Positions 11,093 through 19,886 of a DNA stretch of 64,000 bases are shown here, one piece after another. The stretch lies in NCBI RefSeq assembly GCF_030412965.1, contig NZ_JAUHJQ010000006.1:202290-266289 (forward strand), read 5' to 3'. The translations under genes were made by a program, and so were the position numbers. Each line of letters opens with the position of its first letter. Positions within the stretch are counted from its first letter, which is position 1. Source of the DNA: Nocardioides oceani. GTDB taxonomy: Bacteria > Actinomycetota > Actinomycetes > Propionibacteriales > Nocardioidaceae. The notes under the pieces were generated by a model. It was not told the origin of the DNA and made no database searches. It saw only the letters and a program-made list of their open reading frames with translations.

Positions 11093-11935
11093 ATGACCGC
11101 GTTGTGGCCGTCGATCGACCCGACCTTCGTGCGTGACGTCGAGACGCGCACGCCCATCCGTTTCCGGCACGGGCTGGCGGGCCACCCGCTGCTCACGCTG
11201 GACGAGATCGCCCGGCTGGCCGAGGAGATGCCGCCGGCGTCGCTCTCGGCCGAGCCCGCCGAGAAGCCCATCGCCGCCGGGGACGCCGCTGACGTGGCCG
11301 AGTCCACCGACGACATCGGGCGGCGGATCCGCGACGTCGCGGTGAACCGCTCGTGGTTCACGCTGCTCCACGTCCACCAGGTGCCGCGCTACCGCGCCCT
11401 GGTCGACGAGGTCCTCGACGGCCTCGCGGAGGCCTCCGGCATGGACCCGGCCGACCTCACCCGCCGGATGGGCTTCCTGTTCGCCAGCTCGCCGCGCGGG
11501 GTCACCGCCGCGCACTTCGACATCGAGCACAGCTTCTGCATGCAGCTGCAGGGCACCCGGACGCTCGGGTTCGGCCGCTTCGCCGACGAGGAGGAGAAGA
11601 AGCGGGAGATCGAGCGCTACTGGAACGGTTCGTTCGGCCGCTTCCACGAGCAGCCCGAGACGATCGCCGAGCACGTCATCAGCCCGGGGACCGGCTGCTA
11701 CATCCCGCCGTACACCCCGCACTGGATCGTCAACGGCGAGGAGACCTCGCTGTCGATGACGGTGACGTTCTTCAACCGCGACAACGAGACCGAGTCGCTG
11801 GTGCAGGCGTTCAACACGAAGTTCGCCAAGACCGGCATCACCCCGAAGCCCTTCGGGGAGTCGCCGTCGCGCGACCGGGTCAAGGTCGGCGCGATGAAGG
11901 CGTGGGCGGCGGTCAGGCGCGGCGCAGCGCGTTGA
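11093..11935 (+). CDS. JmjC/cupin-like Fe(II)/2-oxoglutarate-type oxygenase, substrate unknown
   Basis: The central part matches the cupin_8/JmjC-like fold. AHFDIEHSFCMQLQGTRT supplies an HxD pair (H141, D143) followed by the QLxGxR strand, and PPYTPHWIVNG supplies the second His (H210). This facial triad suggests an iron-dependent oxygenase acting on a protein or small molecule. The ATG follows CTGGGGGGACAAC, a G-rich ribosome-binding site. The length is 280 aa. It is convergent with an acyltransferase gene, and the two overlap by 23 bases at their 3' ends. Family call is fair; the function is open. Confidence 0.72.
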   Translation: MTALWPSIDPTFVRDVETRTPIRFRHGLAGHPLLTLDEIARLAEEMPPASLSAEPAEKPIAAGDAADVAESTDDIGRRIRDVAVNRSWFTLLHVHQVPRYRALVDEVLDGLAEASGMDPADLTRRMGFLFASSPRGVTAAHFDIEHSFCMQLQGTRTLGFGRFADEEEKKREIERYWNGSFGRFHEQPETIAEHVISPGTGCYIPPYTPHWIVNGEETSLSMTVTFFNRDNETESLVQAFNTKFAKTGITPKPFGESPSRDRVKVGAMKAWAAVRRGAAR

Positions 11936-12923
11936 GGCGGCGTACGCCGTCCCAGGCGGCGAGCAGCAGCCGGCCGCGCACGCCGCGGGCCGCCCGGACC
12001 CGGGTCAGCACCCGCTGCCGCGAGGCGAAGCCGGCCTTGTAGGCCTCCTCGCCGCGCAGCAGGTCGACCTCGTGGCAGCCCTCGGCGGCCGCCTGCTCGA
12101 CGACCCGCACCAGCAGGGCGGTGCCGGCACCGTCGTGCTCGCGGTCGGTCGAGCGCGCCAGCTGGTAGAGCGCGACACGGCCCGCGACCACGAACGCGAC
12201 GGACACCGCGGCCGACCGCCCGCCGACCTCGAGCACGTCCACCCGCGCCTCGCCGCAGGCGACCGCCTCGACGAGGGCCGGCCGGAGGCGGGGCATCTGG
12301 GCCAGCAGGGGAGCCCGGTCGGGGCGGTCGCGGTGGAGCGCCTCGAAGGCGTCCAGGGCGTCCTCGACGGTCGCGGGCGCGGCCGTCCACTGGCGCACGC
12401 CGGCGCGGGCCAGCCGCGTCTCGGTGCGACGCACGTTGCGCCGGAACGACGCCGAGCGCGAGGCGAGGAAGCCCCCGTCGAGCGGTTCGTACGGCGCGAC
12501 GTCCATCGTGGTGGCCGCCACGCCCAGCGCGTGGGCCGCGAGCGATCGCTCCGGGGCTCCGGCGAGGTCCAGGACGCGGGCCCCGGGGCGGGCGAACCAG
12601 CGCGCGAACGCCTCGGCCACGGCCTCCTCGTGCCCGGGCACCGCGACCAGGTCGACGTGGTCGGGGCAGGGCACCCCGTGCCCGGCCGGCCGCAGCAGCT
12701 CGACGCCGAGCACGCGGCGGCCGGTCAGCGCGATCCCGCCGACCGGCTCGTCGCCGGCCAGCACCACCAGGTGCGTCGGTGTGCCGCGGGACACGTGCCG
12801 CAGCCACCACGGCTGCAGGAACGGTGACGGATGTGGCGTGTGGTGCGAGATCCGCGCCCAGCGGGCCGTCTCGGTGTCGAAGTCGTGGCGCACGACCACC
12901 GTCGATCCGCGATCTGCGTGCAC
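11913..12923 (-). CDS. GNAT/FemAB-like acyltransferase (BioF2-like domain)
   Basis: A 336-aa protein with the layout of the CelD/BioF2-like GNAT group. The N-terminal half has SPFLQPWWLRHVSRG and HLVVLAGDEPVGGIAL. The C-terminal half has SFRRNVRRTETRLARAG, then VLEVGGRSAAVSVAFVVAGRVALYQL and a final DLLRGEEAYKAGFAS segment typical of these proteins in polysaccharide loci. The GTG start is preceded by TACGGT at a 6-base distance, a leaderless arrangement. It may act with the exopolysaccharide cluster that begins 2 kb away, but that link is only positional. It overlaps the cupin-like gene tail to tail by 23 bases. Confidence 0.75.
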   Translation of the reverse strand: MHADRGSTVVVRHDFDTETARWARISHHTPHPSPFLQPWWLRHVSRGTPTHLVVLAGDEPVGGIALTGRRVLGVELLRPAGHGVPCPDHVDLVAVPGHEEAVAEAFARWFARPGARVLDLAGAPERSLAAHALGVAATTMDVAPYEPLDGGFLASRSASFRRNVRRTETRLARAGVRQWTAAPATVEDALDAFEALHRDRPDRAPLLAQMPRLRPALVEAVACGEARVDVLEVGGRSAAVSVAFVVAGRVALYQLARSTDREHDGAGTALLVRVVEQAAAEGCHEVDLLRGEEAYKAGFASRQRVLTRVRAARGVRGRLLLAAWDGVRRLNALRRA

Positions 12924-12929
12924 GACGTC

Positions 12930-12935
12930 ACCGTA
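12930..12935 (-). promoter_or_regulatory. -10 element TACGGT of the acyltransferase gene
   Basis: On the minus strand TACGGT lies 6 bases before the GTG at 12923, a spacing that predicts a leaderless mRNA. No -35 box is evident. Confidence 0.42.
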
Positions 12936-13030
12936 ACGGCTGGTCTGGACAGGCGTTGAGGTTTACGTTCGAACCACCCGGGGCAGACCGGGAGCACATC
13001 TGTATACCGAGCACGTACTGGGGGACGTAC

Positions 13031-14140
13031 ATGGCTTCGCAGGGGGACGACCACGTCGTAGAAGGCGACACACGGGCCGGAGGTCCGTCGCTGTCGCCGA
13101 GCAGCAGCACCGGAGAGCAGGTCGAGGCGGCTCGAGCGGCCTTCTCCGCTCGCCGCGAGGCGGAGAACGTGCTGGCGGACGCCAGCCGGATCCGGGCGTC
13201 GGCAGCAGCCGACGCGGACGCGTTGCTGGTCGACGCGCAGATCATGGCCGACCGGCTGCAGTCGGAGTCGCTGGCGGAGTACGAGCGGCTCGTCCGCGAG
13301 GCGACCGAGCGGTCCGACGGCATCCTGGCCCGCGCCCGGGCGGAGGCCGACCGGCTGCGCACGGAGGCGCACGCCCAGGCCGAGGCCATGCGGGTGCGGG
13401 CCGAGAGCGAGATCGACCAGATCCGTGCCCAGGTCCGCGAGGAGCTGCGCGAGGAGCAGCTGGCGACGCTCGGCCACGCCCGGCACAGCTCGGACGGCCT
13501 GCTGCGCGACCTCGAGTCCGGCGTGCTCGGTCTCGGCACGACCTTCGAGCGGGCCAACGCCTCGGTCGCGGACGTCGTCGCCACCATCGGCCGGCTGCGC
13601 ACCGTCACCGAGAGCGCGCTGCCGGTCGTCACCTTTGGTGACACCGTCCGCGCGGGCGCCGGTCAGACGACCCTGCAGCAGACCGCTCCGGAGGTGACCG
13701 AGCCGGTCGCCGAGCCGGTGGCCGAGGCCCCGGTCGTGGCGGACGCTCCCGAGCCGGTCGCGGTCGACGTGCCCGAGCCGGTCGTCGAGCCGGAGCCGGT
13801 CGAGGACGCCTTCGTCGAGGAGACGGCCGCCGAGGAGACGGCCGCCGAGGAGACGGCGGTCGAGCAGGCCGGGGACCGGGACCGCTGGGACGACCCTCCC
13901 GCGGGCGGCGGCTCGCCGATGATCGGCCGGGTCTCGACCGCGGACACCGCTCCGCCGGAGCCGGCCAGCGACGAGAACGCCACCAGCTTCCTCGGGACCG
14001 ACCCGCCGCGGCCGGTCACCGACTGGTCGACCGGCGCGGACGCGACCGACGACGTCGTGCTGGGGACCGACCGGGTGGTCACGACCGCCGGATCGGGTGA
14101 CTCCCGGCCCCTGGGGTGGCTCTTCCGCGCCACCTCCTGA
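13031..14140 (+). CDS. Coiled-coil protein of unknown function (DivIVA/Scy-like architecture)
   Basis: No enzyme motif is recognised. Residues from about 30 to 170 form a long charged helix rich in Ala, Arg and Glu (for example ARAEADRLRTEAHAQAEAMR), a clear coiled coil. A short globular part follows (LESGVLGLGTTFERANASVAD), then an acidic low-complexity tail with repeated EPVAEPVAE and EETAAEETAAEETA units. Such architecture is seen in actinobacterial polar-growth and cell-division scaffolds, but no family could be assigned. The ATG at 13031 follows CTGGGGGACGTAC, which acts as ribosome-binding site; the frame extends upstream without family character. 369 aa. Convergent with the next lipoprotein gene. 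Confidence 0.7.
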   Translation: MASQGDDHVVEGDTRAGGPSLSPSSSTGEQVEAARAAFSARREAENVLADASRIRASAAADADALLVDAQIMADRLQSESLAEYERLVREATERSDGILARARAEADRLRTEAHAQAEAMRVRAESEIDQIRAQVREELREEQLATLGHARHSSDGLLRDLESGVLGLGTTFERANASVADVVATIGRLRTVTESALPVVTFGDTVRAGAGQTTLQQTAPEVTEPVAEPVAEAPVVADAPEPVAVDVPEPVVEPEPVEDAFVEETAAEETAAEETAVEQAGDRDRWDDPPAGGGSPMIGRVSTADTAPPEPASDENATSFLGTDPPRPVTDWSTGADATDDVVLGTDRVVTTAGSGDSRPLGWLFRATS

Positions 14141-14152
14141 GCCGGGGTCGGC

Positions 14153-14890
14153 TCAGGAGCCGTCCGCGCACTCCGACGGCGCCGCGCCGTCGGGGTGCAC
14201 CGACACCGACTCGACGAGCGACCCCTGGGGCACGCGGCGGAACAGCTGCATGAAGATCCGCCGCGTGTCCCCGGCCGCGAAGCAGGTCCAGGTGCCGGAC
14301 ACGACGGCCACGAGGCCGCCGTCGGGGTCGGTGACCACGGCCTGCACGACCGCGCTCGGGACGGCCTCCTCGGCGGTGACGTCCGCCAGGACGACCGACC
14401 CGCGCGGTCCCTCCTCGATCCGCACCGGCTCGGCCCCGACCTCGGGAAGCGGGGCGGACGACCACGAGACGTCGCGGTAGGTCACCTCGACGTCGGCCAC
14501 CTCGGCACCCTCATCGACCGTGCCGACGTACAACCCGTAGGTCCCACCTGGACGAAGGGAGCGCACCGTGCAGCAGCCGTCCTCACGCATCCGCGTGACC
14601 GACGACGCCAGCGCCGTGCCCCGCGAGTCGCGGAGCGTGATGACGGCGTCGGCACGCCGCAGCACCCGCTCGGTCGGGTTGCTGACCACCACCGAGACCA
14701 AGCCGTCGAGCTCGGCCCACGACACCGTCTCCAGCAGCGAGCCCGCGCTGGCGGCGGCGCTCGTCGCCGTCGGGTCCACCTCGCTCCCGGCTAGCTGGTC
14801 GGAGATGGTCGAGCAGCCGCTGAGCGACAGCGCGAGCGCGCCGGCCGCGACCGGGAGCAAGGTACGTCGGAGATCCCCCATGTCGCTCAT
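14153..14890 (-). CDS. Secreted lipoprotein of unknown function
   Basis: The N-terminus is a lipoprotein signal peptide: MSDMGDLRRT, a hydrophobic stretch, then the lipobox LSLSGC. The mature part (about 220 aa) appears all-beta, with CCTVRSLRPGGTYGLYVG and several Cys residues that could pair outside the membrane. No known domain is recognised. The ATG at 14890 has GAGGTG six bases upstream; the ATG at 14881 is an alternative. Its ribosome-binding site overlaps the start region of the divergent flippase-fusion gene, only 12 bases away. Given that position it may be an accessory of the exopolysaccharide cluster. Confidence 0.75.
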   Translation of the reverse strand: MSDMGDLRRTLLPVAAGALALSLSGCSTISDQLAGSEVDPTATSAAASAGSLLETVSWAELDGLVSVVVSNPTERVLRRADAVITLRDSRGTALASSVTRMREDGCCTVRSLRPGGTYGLYVGTVDEGAEVADVEVTYRDVSWSSAPLPEVGAEPVRIEEGPRGSVVLADVTAEEAVPSAVVQAVVTDPDGGLVAVVSGTWTCFAAGDTRRIFMQLFRRVPQGSLVESVSVHPDGAAPSECADGS

Positions 14891-14902
14891 GGTAGGCACC
14901 TC

Positions 14903-17707
14903 GTGACCCGGCCGGTGGCGGTCACGACGCCGCACTGGACCGTGGGCGACCGGTTGGCGGCGTTCCGGGTGCTGCTCCCGGCCGACCCGGGGCCGACCGT
15001 CGTGCTGGCGGTGGGCGAGGTCCTCATGCCCCACCTGCGAGCGGCGTTCCCCGACGCGCTGGACCTCGAGGAGGCGCTGGCGGCCGGTGCCGAGGCGAGC
15101 CTGCTGGTCCTGGAGGGACCCGCTCGGCCGCCGGTGCCGTTGGCGCCCGGCGCGAGCGTGGCGGTCCTCGGCGCCTCGGGGGAGCACGTCGTCTACCCGA
15201 GCGCGCACGAGCCCGAGCTGCTGTGGCGCTCCGGCTGGCCGGTCGCCGCCGGTGACCCGGTCGCCTGGGCGCGCCGCCGGGCGGGCCTGCGGGCCGCGCG
15301 ACACCGCGGCGCCCCGCGGCTGGGGGTCGAGGGGCCTGCGGCACCGACGCTCGCCGACGTGGTGCTCGCCGACGTGGTGGAGCGGCTGCCCGAGACGTAC
15401 GGCGCATCGGGCCGGCTGGTCGGCGTGACGACCGCCGGGCACACGCTGCTGCGCGTCCGCACGGCCGGGGGCGACGTGGCGGTGCGGCTGGACCTCCTCG
15501 AGCACGAGGGCGACCGGTCCGACCTGGTCGACCGGGTGCGGGCCGAGGTGCCGGCGGCGTCGCCGTTCCTGCCGGAGGTGCTGGCCACCGGGTCCACCCG
15601 CGGCTGCGCCTGGGTCGCGACGGCCTGGCTGCCGCGGACCGGCGGCCTGCGCTGGCCGTGGCCGCGGCCGGAGTGGCAGTGGGCGGTGGCCGACGAGCTG
15701 GCCGACGTCCTCGCCGCGACCCGCACCGGGCAGACCGGCCCCGGCTGGGCCCGGGCGTGGTGCGACCGCGCGGCCGTCGTGCCCGCCGCCGTACGCGACC
15801 GCTGGGCCGGCCTCCTCGCCGTGCTCGAGCCGGGGGTGCCGACCGGGTGGTGCCACGGCGACCTGTGGCCCGGCAACGTGCTGCTCGACCGCGACGCCGC
15901 GGTCGTCATCGACTGGGACAACGCCGCGCCCGACGCGCCGGCCGGGCTCGACCGGCTGCTGGTGCCGGCGCTGCGCGACGTGAACGAGCCCGGGCGCACC
16001 GTCGCCGAGCAGGTGATGGCGCTCGTCGACCAGCACGACCGGACCGGGTCGGTCGGCGAGCTCGAGGTCGCCGGCCGCCGCTGGCGCGACTGGGACCGCG
16101 ACCACCGGCAGGCGCTGGCGCTGGCCGCCGTGGTGCTGTTCCTGCGCAACCGCTCCCCGCACGACCTCCCGACGGAGGCGCTGGCCGCCCACCTCGACGC
16201 GGTCGAGGCCGCGCTGACGGCCCCCGCCCCCGCTCAGGGGACGAGCGGTGCGACCGCCCCCGGGCCGGGCGAGCCGACCGGCGAGGCCGGCCGCACCGCG
16301 CGGGGCGCCCTGTGGCTCGCGACCAACGGCGTGGTCGTCAAGACCTCCCAGACCGTCGTGCTGCTCGCGCTCGCGGCGATGCTCGCCCCGTCCGCGCTCG
16401 GCCTCGTCGCGCTCGGCACGCTCGTGGCCAACGTCGCGGTCCAGGTGGCCAGCCTGGGCACGGCGAGCGCGCTGGTCTACTGGCGCGGCGACGTCCTGCG
16501 GGCGGCGCGCACCGCGGTGACGATCGGCGTCGGCTGCGCCGTGGTGCTCGCCGCCCTGCTCTGGGTGGCCGCCCCGTGGCTCGCCGCGGTCCTCGGCGCC
16601 GCCGACGGGGGAGCGGCCGTGATCCGCGGCCTCACGGTCGTGCTGCCCTGCACCGCGATCGCGGGGGTCACCAACGAGCTGCTGCGGCGCGAGCTGAGGT
16701 TCCTGCGCCGCATCGTCCCCGACACCGTCTCCTCGGTCGTCGGGGCGGTGGTGGCCATCGTGCTGGTCGTGCAGGGCTCCGGGGTCATGGCGCTGGTCGC
16801 CGGCCAGGTCACCCAGGCGGTGCTGACGATGCTGCTCTCGTGGTGCGTCCACCCGCCGGTGCTGCCCGGGTGGGACGCCAAGGACGCCCGCGGTCTGCTC
16901 GGCTACGGCGGCCCGTACGCCGGCACCCACCTGTTGGAGCTGGTGCAGCTCAACATCGACTACCTCATCGTCTCGGCCGTGCTCGGCACCATCGCGCTGG
17001 GGCAGTACTCCCTGGCCTTCCGGCTCGCGTTCATGCCCTACCTGATGATCGTCGTGGTCATCACCGGGGCCGCCTTCCCCTACCTCTGCCGGGTCCGCGG
17101 TCGCGAGCTCGGCCGCGCGGTCGTGGTCGTGATGACCGTGACCTCGACGCTGGTGCTGCCGCTGTGCCTGGGCGTCGCGCTGGTCGCCGACCACCTGGTG
17201 GTGCTGGGGGACAAGTGGTCCCCGGCGGTGCCCGCGGTCGCCTGGCTGGCGGCGTACGCCGGGCTGCTCAGCGTCGGGCAGCTCGTGCAGACCGCGGTCA
17301 ACGCGGCCGGCCGGCCGGTGCTGGCCCTCGGCCTCCGGCTCGCCCACCTCGTCCTGCTGGTCAGCACCCTGGCCGTCGTCGTCGACCGCGGCATCACCGT
17401 CGTCGCGGCCGGCCAGGCGGTCGTCGCCGCGGTGGTGGCCGTGCTGGCGCTGGGGCTGGCCCGCACCTTCGTCTCCGGCTTCTCGCTGCGGGCGCTCGCG
17501 CTCGGGCTGCGTCCGGCGCTGCTCAGCGCGCTCGCGCTCGTCGCGGCCGTGCTGGTCGTCCGCTTCCTGCTCGGGGACGTCCCGCCCAGCCCGGGGACGC
17601 TCGCGCTCCTCGGGGCGGCCGGCCTGGCGGCGTACGCCGGGCCACTGTGGCTGCTGGACCGCGACCACCTGCGCGAGGCCGCCGCACTGCTGAGGAGGCC
17701 GTCATGA
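14903..17707 (+). CDS. Fusion of APH-fold phosphotransferase and polysaccharide flippase (Wzx/MATE-like)
   Basis: A 934-aa single reading frame with two unlike halves. Residues 1 to about 430 are soluble: an unassigned N-terminal 140 aa, then an APH/choline-kinase-like domain with the catalytic loop WCHGDLWPGNVLL (His318, Asp320) and the metal-binding DWD near 337, both intact. After a Pro/Gly/Thr linker (about 430-455), residues 455-934 contain roughly a dozen membrane segments with the look of the MATE/Wzx flippase family (RGALWLATNGVVVKTSQTVV at the start, FRLAFMPYLMIVVVITGAAF in the middle). The flippase half should move a lipid-linked repeat unit across the membrane. The kinase half may phosphorylate a sugar or alcohol in the same pathway. 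The next gene starts within its stop codon (ATGA). A sequencing error joining two genes cannot be excluded but is not needed. Confidence 0.85.
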   Translation: MTRPVAVTTPHWTVGDRLAAFRVLLPADPGPTVVLAVGEVLMPHLRAAFPDALDLEEALAAGAEASLLVLEGPARPPVPLAPGASVAVLGASGEHVVYPSAHEPELLWRSGWPVAAGDPVAWARRRAGLRAARHRGAPRLGVEGPAAPTLADVVLADVVERLPETYGASGRLVGVTTAGHTLLRVRTAGGDVAVRLDLLEHEGDRSDLVDRVRAEVPAASPFLPEVLATGSTRGCAWVATAWLPRTGGLRWPWPRPEWQWAVADELADVLAATRTGQTGPGWARAWCDRAAVVPAAVRDRWAGLLAVLEPGVPTGWCHGDLWPGNVLLDRDAAVVIDWDNAAPDAPAGLDRLLVPALRDVNEPGRTVAEQVMALVDQHDRTGSVGELEVAGRRWRDWDRDHRQALALAAVVLFLRNRSPHDLPTEALAAHLDAVEAALTAPAPAQGTSGATAPGPGEPTGEAGRTARGALWLATNGVVVKTSQTVVLLALAAMLAPSALGLVALGTLVANVAVQVASLGTASALVYWRGDVLRAARTAVTIGVGCAVVLAALLWVAAPWLAAVLGAADGGAAVIRGLTVVLPCTAIAGVTNELLRRELRFLRRIVPDTVSSVVGAVVAIVLVVQGSGVMALVAGQVTQAVLTMLLSWCVHPPVLPGWDAKDARGLLGYGGPYAGTHLLELVQLNIDYLIVSAVLGTIALGQYSLAFRLAFMPYLMIVVVITGAAFPYLCRVRGRELGRAVVVVMTVTSTLVLPLCLGVALVADHLVVLGDKWSPAVPAVAWLAAYAGLLSVGQLVQTAVNAAGRPVLALGLRLAHLVLLVSTLAVVVDRGITVVAAGQAVVAAVVAVLALGLARTFVSGFSLRALALGLRPALLSALALVAAVLVVRFLLGDVPPSPGTLALLGAAGLAAYAGPLWLLDRDHLREAAALLRRPS

Positions 17708-18531
17708 GAACCGGCACCCGCGCCGTCGCCACCGTCATCCGACCGGTGGCGCTGGCCCGCCGCACCCTCGCCACCGCCCACGGGCTGACCATCGTCGGCT
17801 GGCACCGCGTGGACGGCCGGACCTCCGACGGGCTCTCGACCGGCGTGGACGACTTCCGCCGCCACCTCGACGTGCTCGAGGAGTGGGGCGCCCGGGTGCT
17901 GCCGCTGGAGGAGGCGGCCGCGCGGCTGCAGGCCGGCACGCTGCCCGACCGGGCCGTGGCGCTGACGTTCGACGACGGCTACGCCAGCGTCGTGGACACC
18001 GCCTGGCCGATCCTGCGCGAACGCGGGATGGCCACGACGCTGTTCGTGGTGAGCGGGATCCTCACCGGCCACCGGTTCGCCTGGGACGCCCACGAGCCGG
18101 CGCACTGCCTGACCGGGCGGCTCCGGCCGGCGACCGCCGAGGAGCTCGTCGCGGCCGCCGAGGAGGGCCTCGACATCGGCTCGCACACCGTGAGCCACCC
18201 GTGGCTTCCGGCGCTGGACGACGACGCGCTCGAGCGCGAGCTCGTCGACTCGCGTGTCGTGCTGGAGGAGCTGCTCGGGCGGCCGGTGCGGTCCCTGGCG
18301 TACCCGACCGGCGGCTGGGAGCCGCGCGTGCGGGCGGCCGCGGACCGGGCCGGCTACACCGTGGGCATCACCGTCGACCGCGGCCTCAACACCGGGCGGG
18401 TGCACCCGCTGTCGCTGCGACGCGCGTTCGTGCCCAGCGGCGCCGCGGACCTGCGGCACATCCTGGACGGCGCCTACACCTTCCTGCGGCCGCTCGACCG
18501 CTGGCGCAGCCGGGGTGGCCCGGGATGGTGA
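17704..18531 (+). CDS. Polysaccharide deacetylase (NodB homology domain)
   Basis: Carbohydrate esterase 4 family; removes N- or O-acetyl groups from a polysaccharide. The metal-binding motifs are TFDDGYASV (motif 1) and DIGSHTVSHPWL (motif 2, HxxxH), with RSLAYPTGGWEP further on. The 275-aa protein has no clear signal peptide, although the N-terminus is basic and mildly hydrophobic, so cytoplasmic action on a precursor is possible. The ATG overlaps the stop of the flippase fusion as ATGA, and the following gene starts 7 bases before this one ends, so it lies in a tightly coupled operon. It would trim acetyl groups during exopolysaccharide assembly. Confidence 0.88.
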   Translation: MRTGTRAVATVIRPVALARRTLATAHGLTIVGWHRVDGRTSDGLSTGVDDFRRHLDVLEEWGARVLPLEEAAARLQAGTLPDRAVALTFDDGYASVVDTAWPILRERGMATTLFVVSGILTGHRFAWDAHEPAHCLTGRLRPATAEELVAAAEEGLDIGSHTVSHPWLPALDDDALERELVDSRVVLEELLGRPVRSLAYPTGGWEPRVRAAADRAGYTVGITVDRGLNTGRVHPLSLRRAFVPSGAADLRHILDGAYTFLRPLDRWRSRGGPGW

Positions 18532-19886
18532 CAAAGGACGTCGTCCTCGACCTCGGCCTGCGCCGCGAGGCCCCCGTGACCCGACCGCGCGCGGTCGGGA
18601 GCTTCCTCGTGCCCCTGCTGCTGGCGGCGCTCGGCGGCTTCGCGGTCGGCTTCGCGCCGCAGCCGGCCATGCTCCTCGGCGCGGCCGCCGTCCTCGGCAC
18701 CGCGCTGCTCGTCCGGCTGGAGTGGGCGGCGCTCGCGGTCGTCGCCAGCGCCGTCTTCGAGGACTACCTCGCGCTCGCCGACCCCCGCGCCACGAAGCTG
18801 CTCGCCGTCGTCCTCGTCGCGTCCTGGTTGGTACGGCGCAGCCGTGGCCCGCTGCGGGGGCCGGGACACCCGCTGGCCGGCGCCCGCAGCCACGGCCGGG
18901 CCGCGGTGCTCGGGGCGGTCCTCGTGCTGGTCGTCGTGCTGCTCGTCGCGACCGTGCTGCACCCCAACGGCCCCACCGGCGCGGCCGTGCTCGCGCGCTG
19001 GGCCGGCTTCGTCGTGGTCCTGCTGGTGCTGGTCGACGCCATGCGCGGCCCGCTCGCGCCGCGGACCGTCGCCCGCGTCTACGTCCTGGCCTGCGCCGCG
19101 GCAGCGGTGTGCGGGCTGGTGACCTACCTCGTCGGGGCCGACCGCCGGGTCGGCGGGCCGATCGGCGACCCGAACGACCTCGGCTTCTTCCTGCTCGCCG
19201 CGATCCCGCTCGGCACCGCGCTGCGTGCGGGCGCCCGCCGGCCGTGGGTCTACGACGTCGCAGTCGCGCTCAGCGTCGCCGCCGTCCTCGGCACCCTGTC
19301 GCGCGGGGCGCTGCTCGGCCTCGTGGTGGCCGTCGCGGTCGCCGTGGCGAGCCGGCAGCTGAGCTGGCGGGCGGTGGTCGCGCTGGCCGTCGCGGGCGGG
19401 ACGACGGTCGCGCTGGCGCTCTCGCTCTTCCCGCAGCTGGTCGAGGTCAGCCTCGACCAGAAGGGAGCGGTCGCGGACCAGAACGTCTCCGAGCGCCTGG
19501 ACCTGTGGGAGTCGGCCGGCCGGATGACCCTCGACGCCCCGGTCCTCGGCCACGGGCCGGGCTCGTTCTCGACCGAGCACCGGGACTACCTCGACCGGCT
19601 GCCCGACTCGGTCGACCACGACCTCGACGTCGCGCACAACACCTACCTCGAGACCTCCGCCGAGCTCGGCCTGGTCGGGCTGGCCGCCTTCCTCGGGCTG
19701 CTCGCCGCCGGGCTGCTCGCCGCCCGGTCCGGGTGGCGCGCCCGCGGCGACCGGCTCGCCGGCGGGGTCGGCGTGGCGCTGGTCGGCACCGCGGTGGCGG
19801 CGGTCTTCGTGACCGAGCAGTACTTCCTGCCGCTGTGGCTGCTGTGCGCGCTCGCCGCGGCGCTGGCCCGGGAGGAGCGCGCGTGA
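18525..19886 (+). CDS. O-antigen ligase/polymerase family membrane protein
   Basis: Polytopic membrane protein of the Wzy_C/WaaL superfamily that polymerises or ligates lipid-linked glycans. Around ten hydrophobic segments surround the large periplasm-facing loop with the family signature: DAPVLGHGPGSFSTEHRDY and, after it, DVAHNTYLETSAELGLVG. GPIGDPNDLGFFL resembles the conserved D-P-N segment. The ATG at 18525 overlaps the deacetylase end; the GTG at 18528 is possible. 453 aa. In this cluster it is the best candidate for the repeat-unit polymerase acting after the flippase. The next gene overlaps by four bases. Confidence 0.86.
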   Translation: MVTKDVVLDLGLRREAPVTRPRAVGSFLVPLLLAALGGFAVGFAPQPAMLLGAAAVLGTALLVRLEWAALAVVASAVFEDYLALADPRATKLLAVVLVASWLVRRSRGPLRGPGHPLAGARSHGRAAVLGAVLVLVVVLLVATVLHPNGPTGAAVLARWAGFVVVLLVLVDAMRGPLAPRTVARVYVLACAAAAVCGLVTYLVGADRRVGGPIGDPNDLGFFLLAAIPLGTALRAGARRPWVYDVAVALSVAAVLGTLSRGALLGLVVAVAVAVASRQLSWRAVVALAVAGGTTVALALSLFPQLVEVSLDQKGAVADQNVSERLDLWESAGRMTLDAPVLGHGPGSFSTEHRDYLDRLPDSVDHDLDVAHNTYLETSAELGLVGLAAFLGLLAAGLLAARSGWRARGDRLAGGVGVALVGTAVAAVFVTEQYFLPLWLLCALAAALAREERA

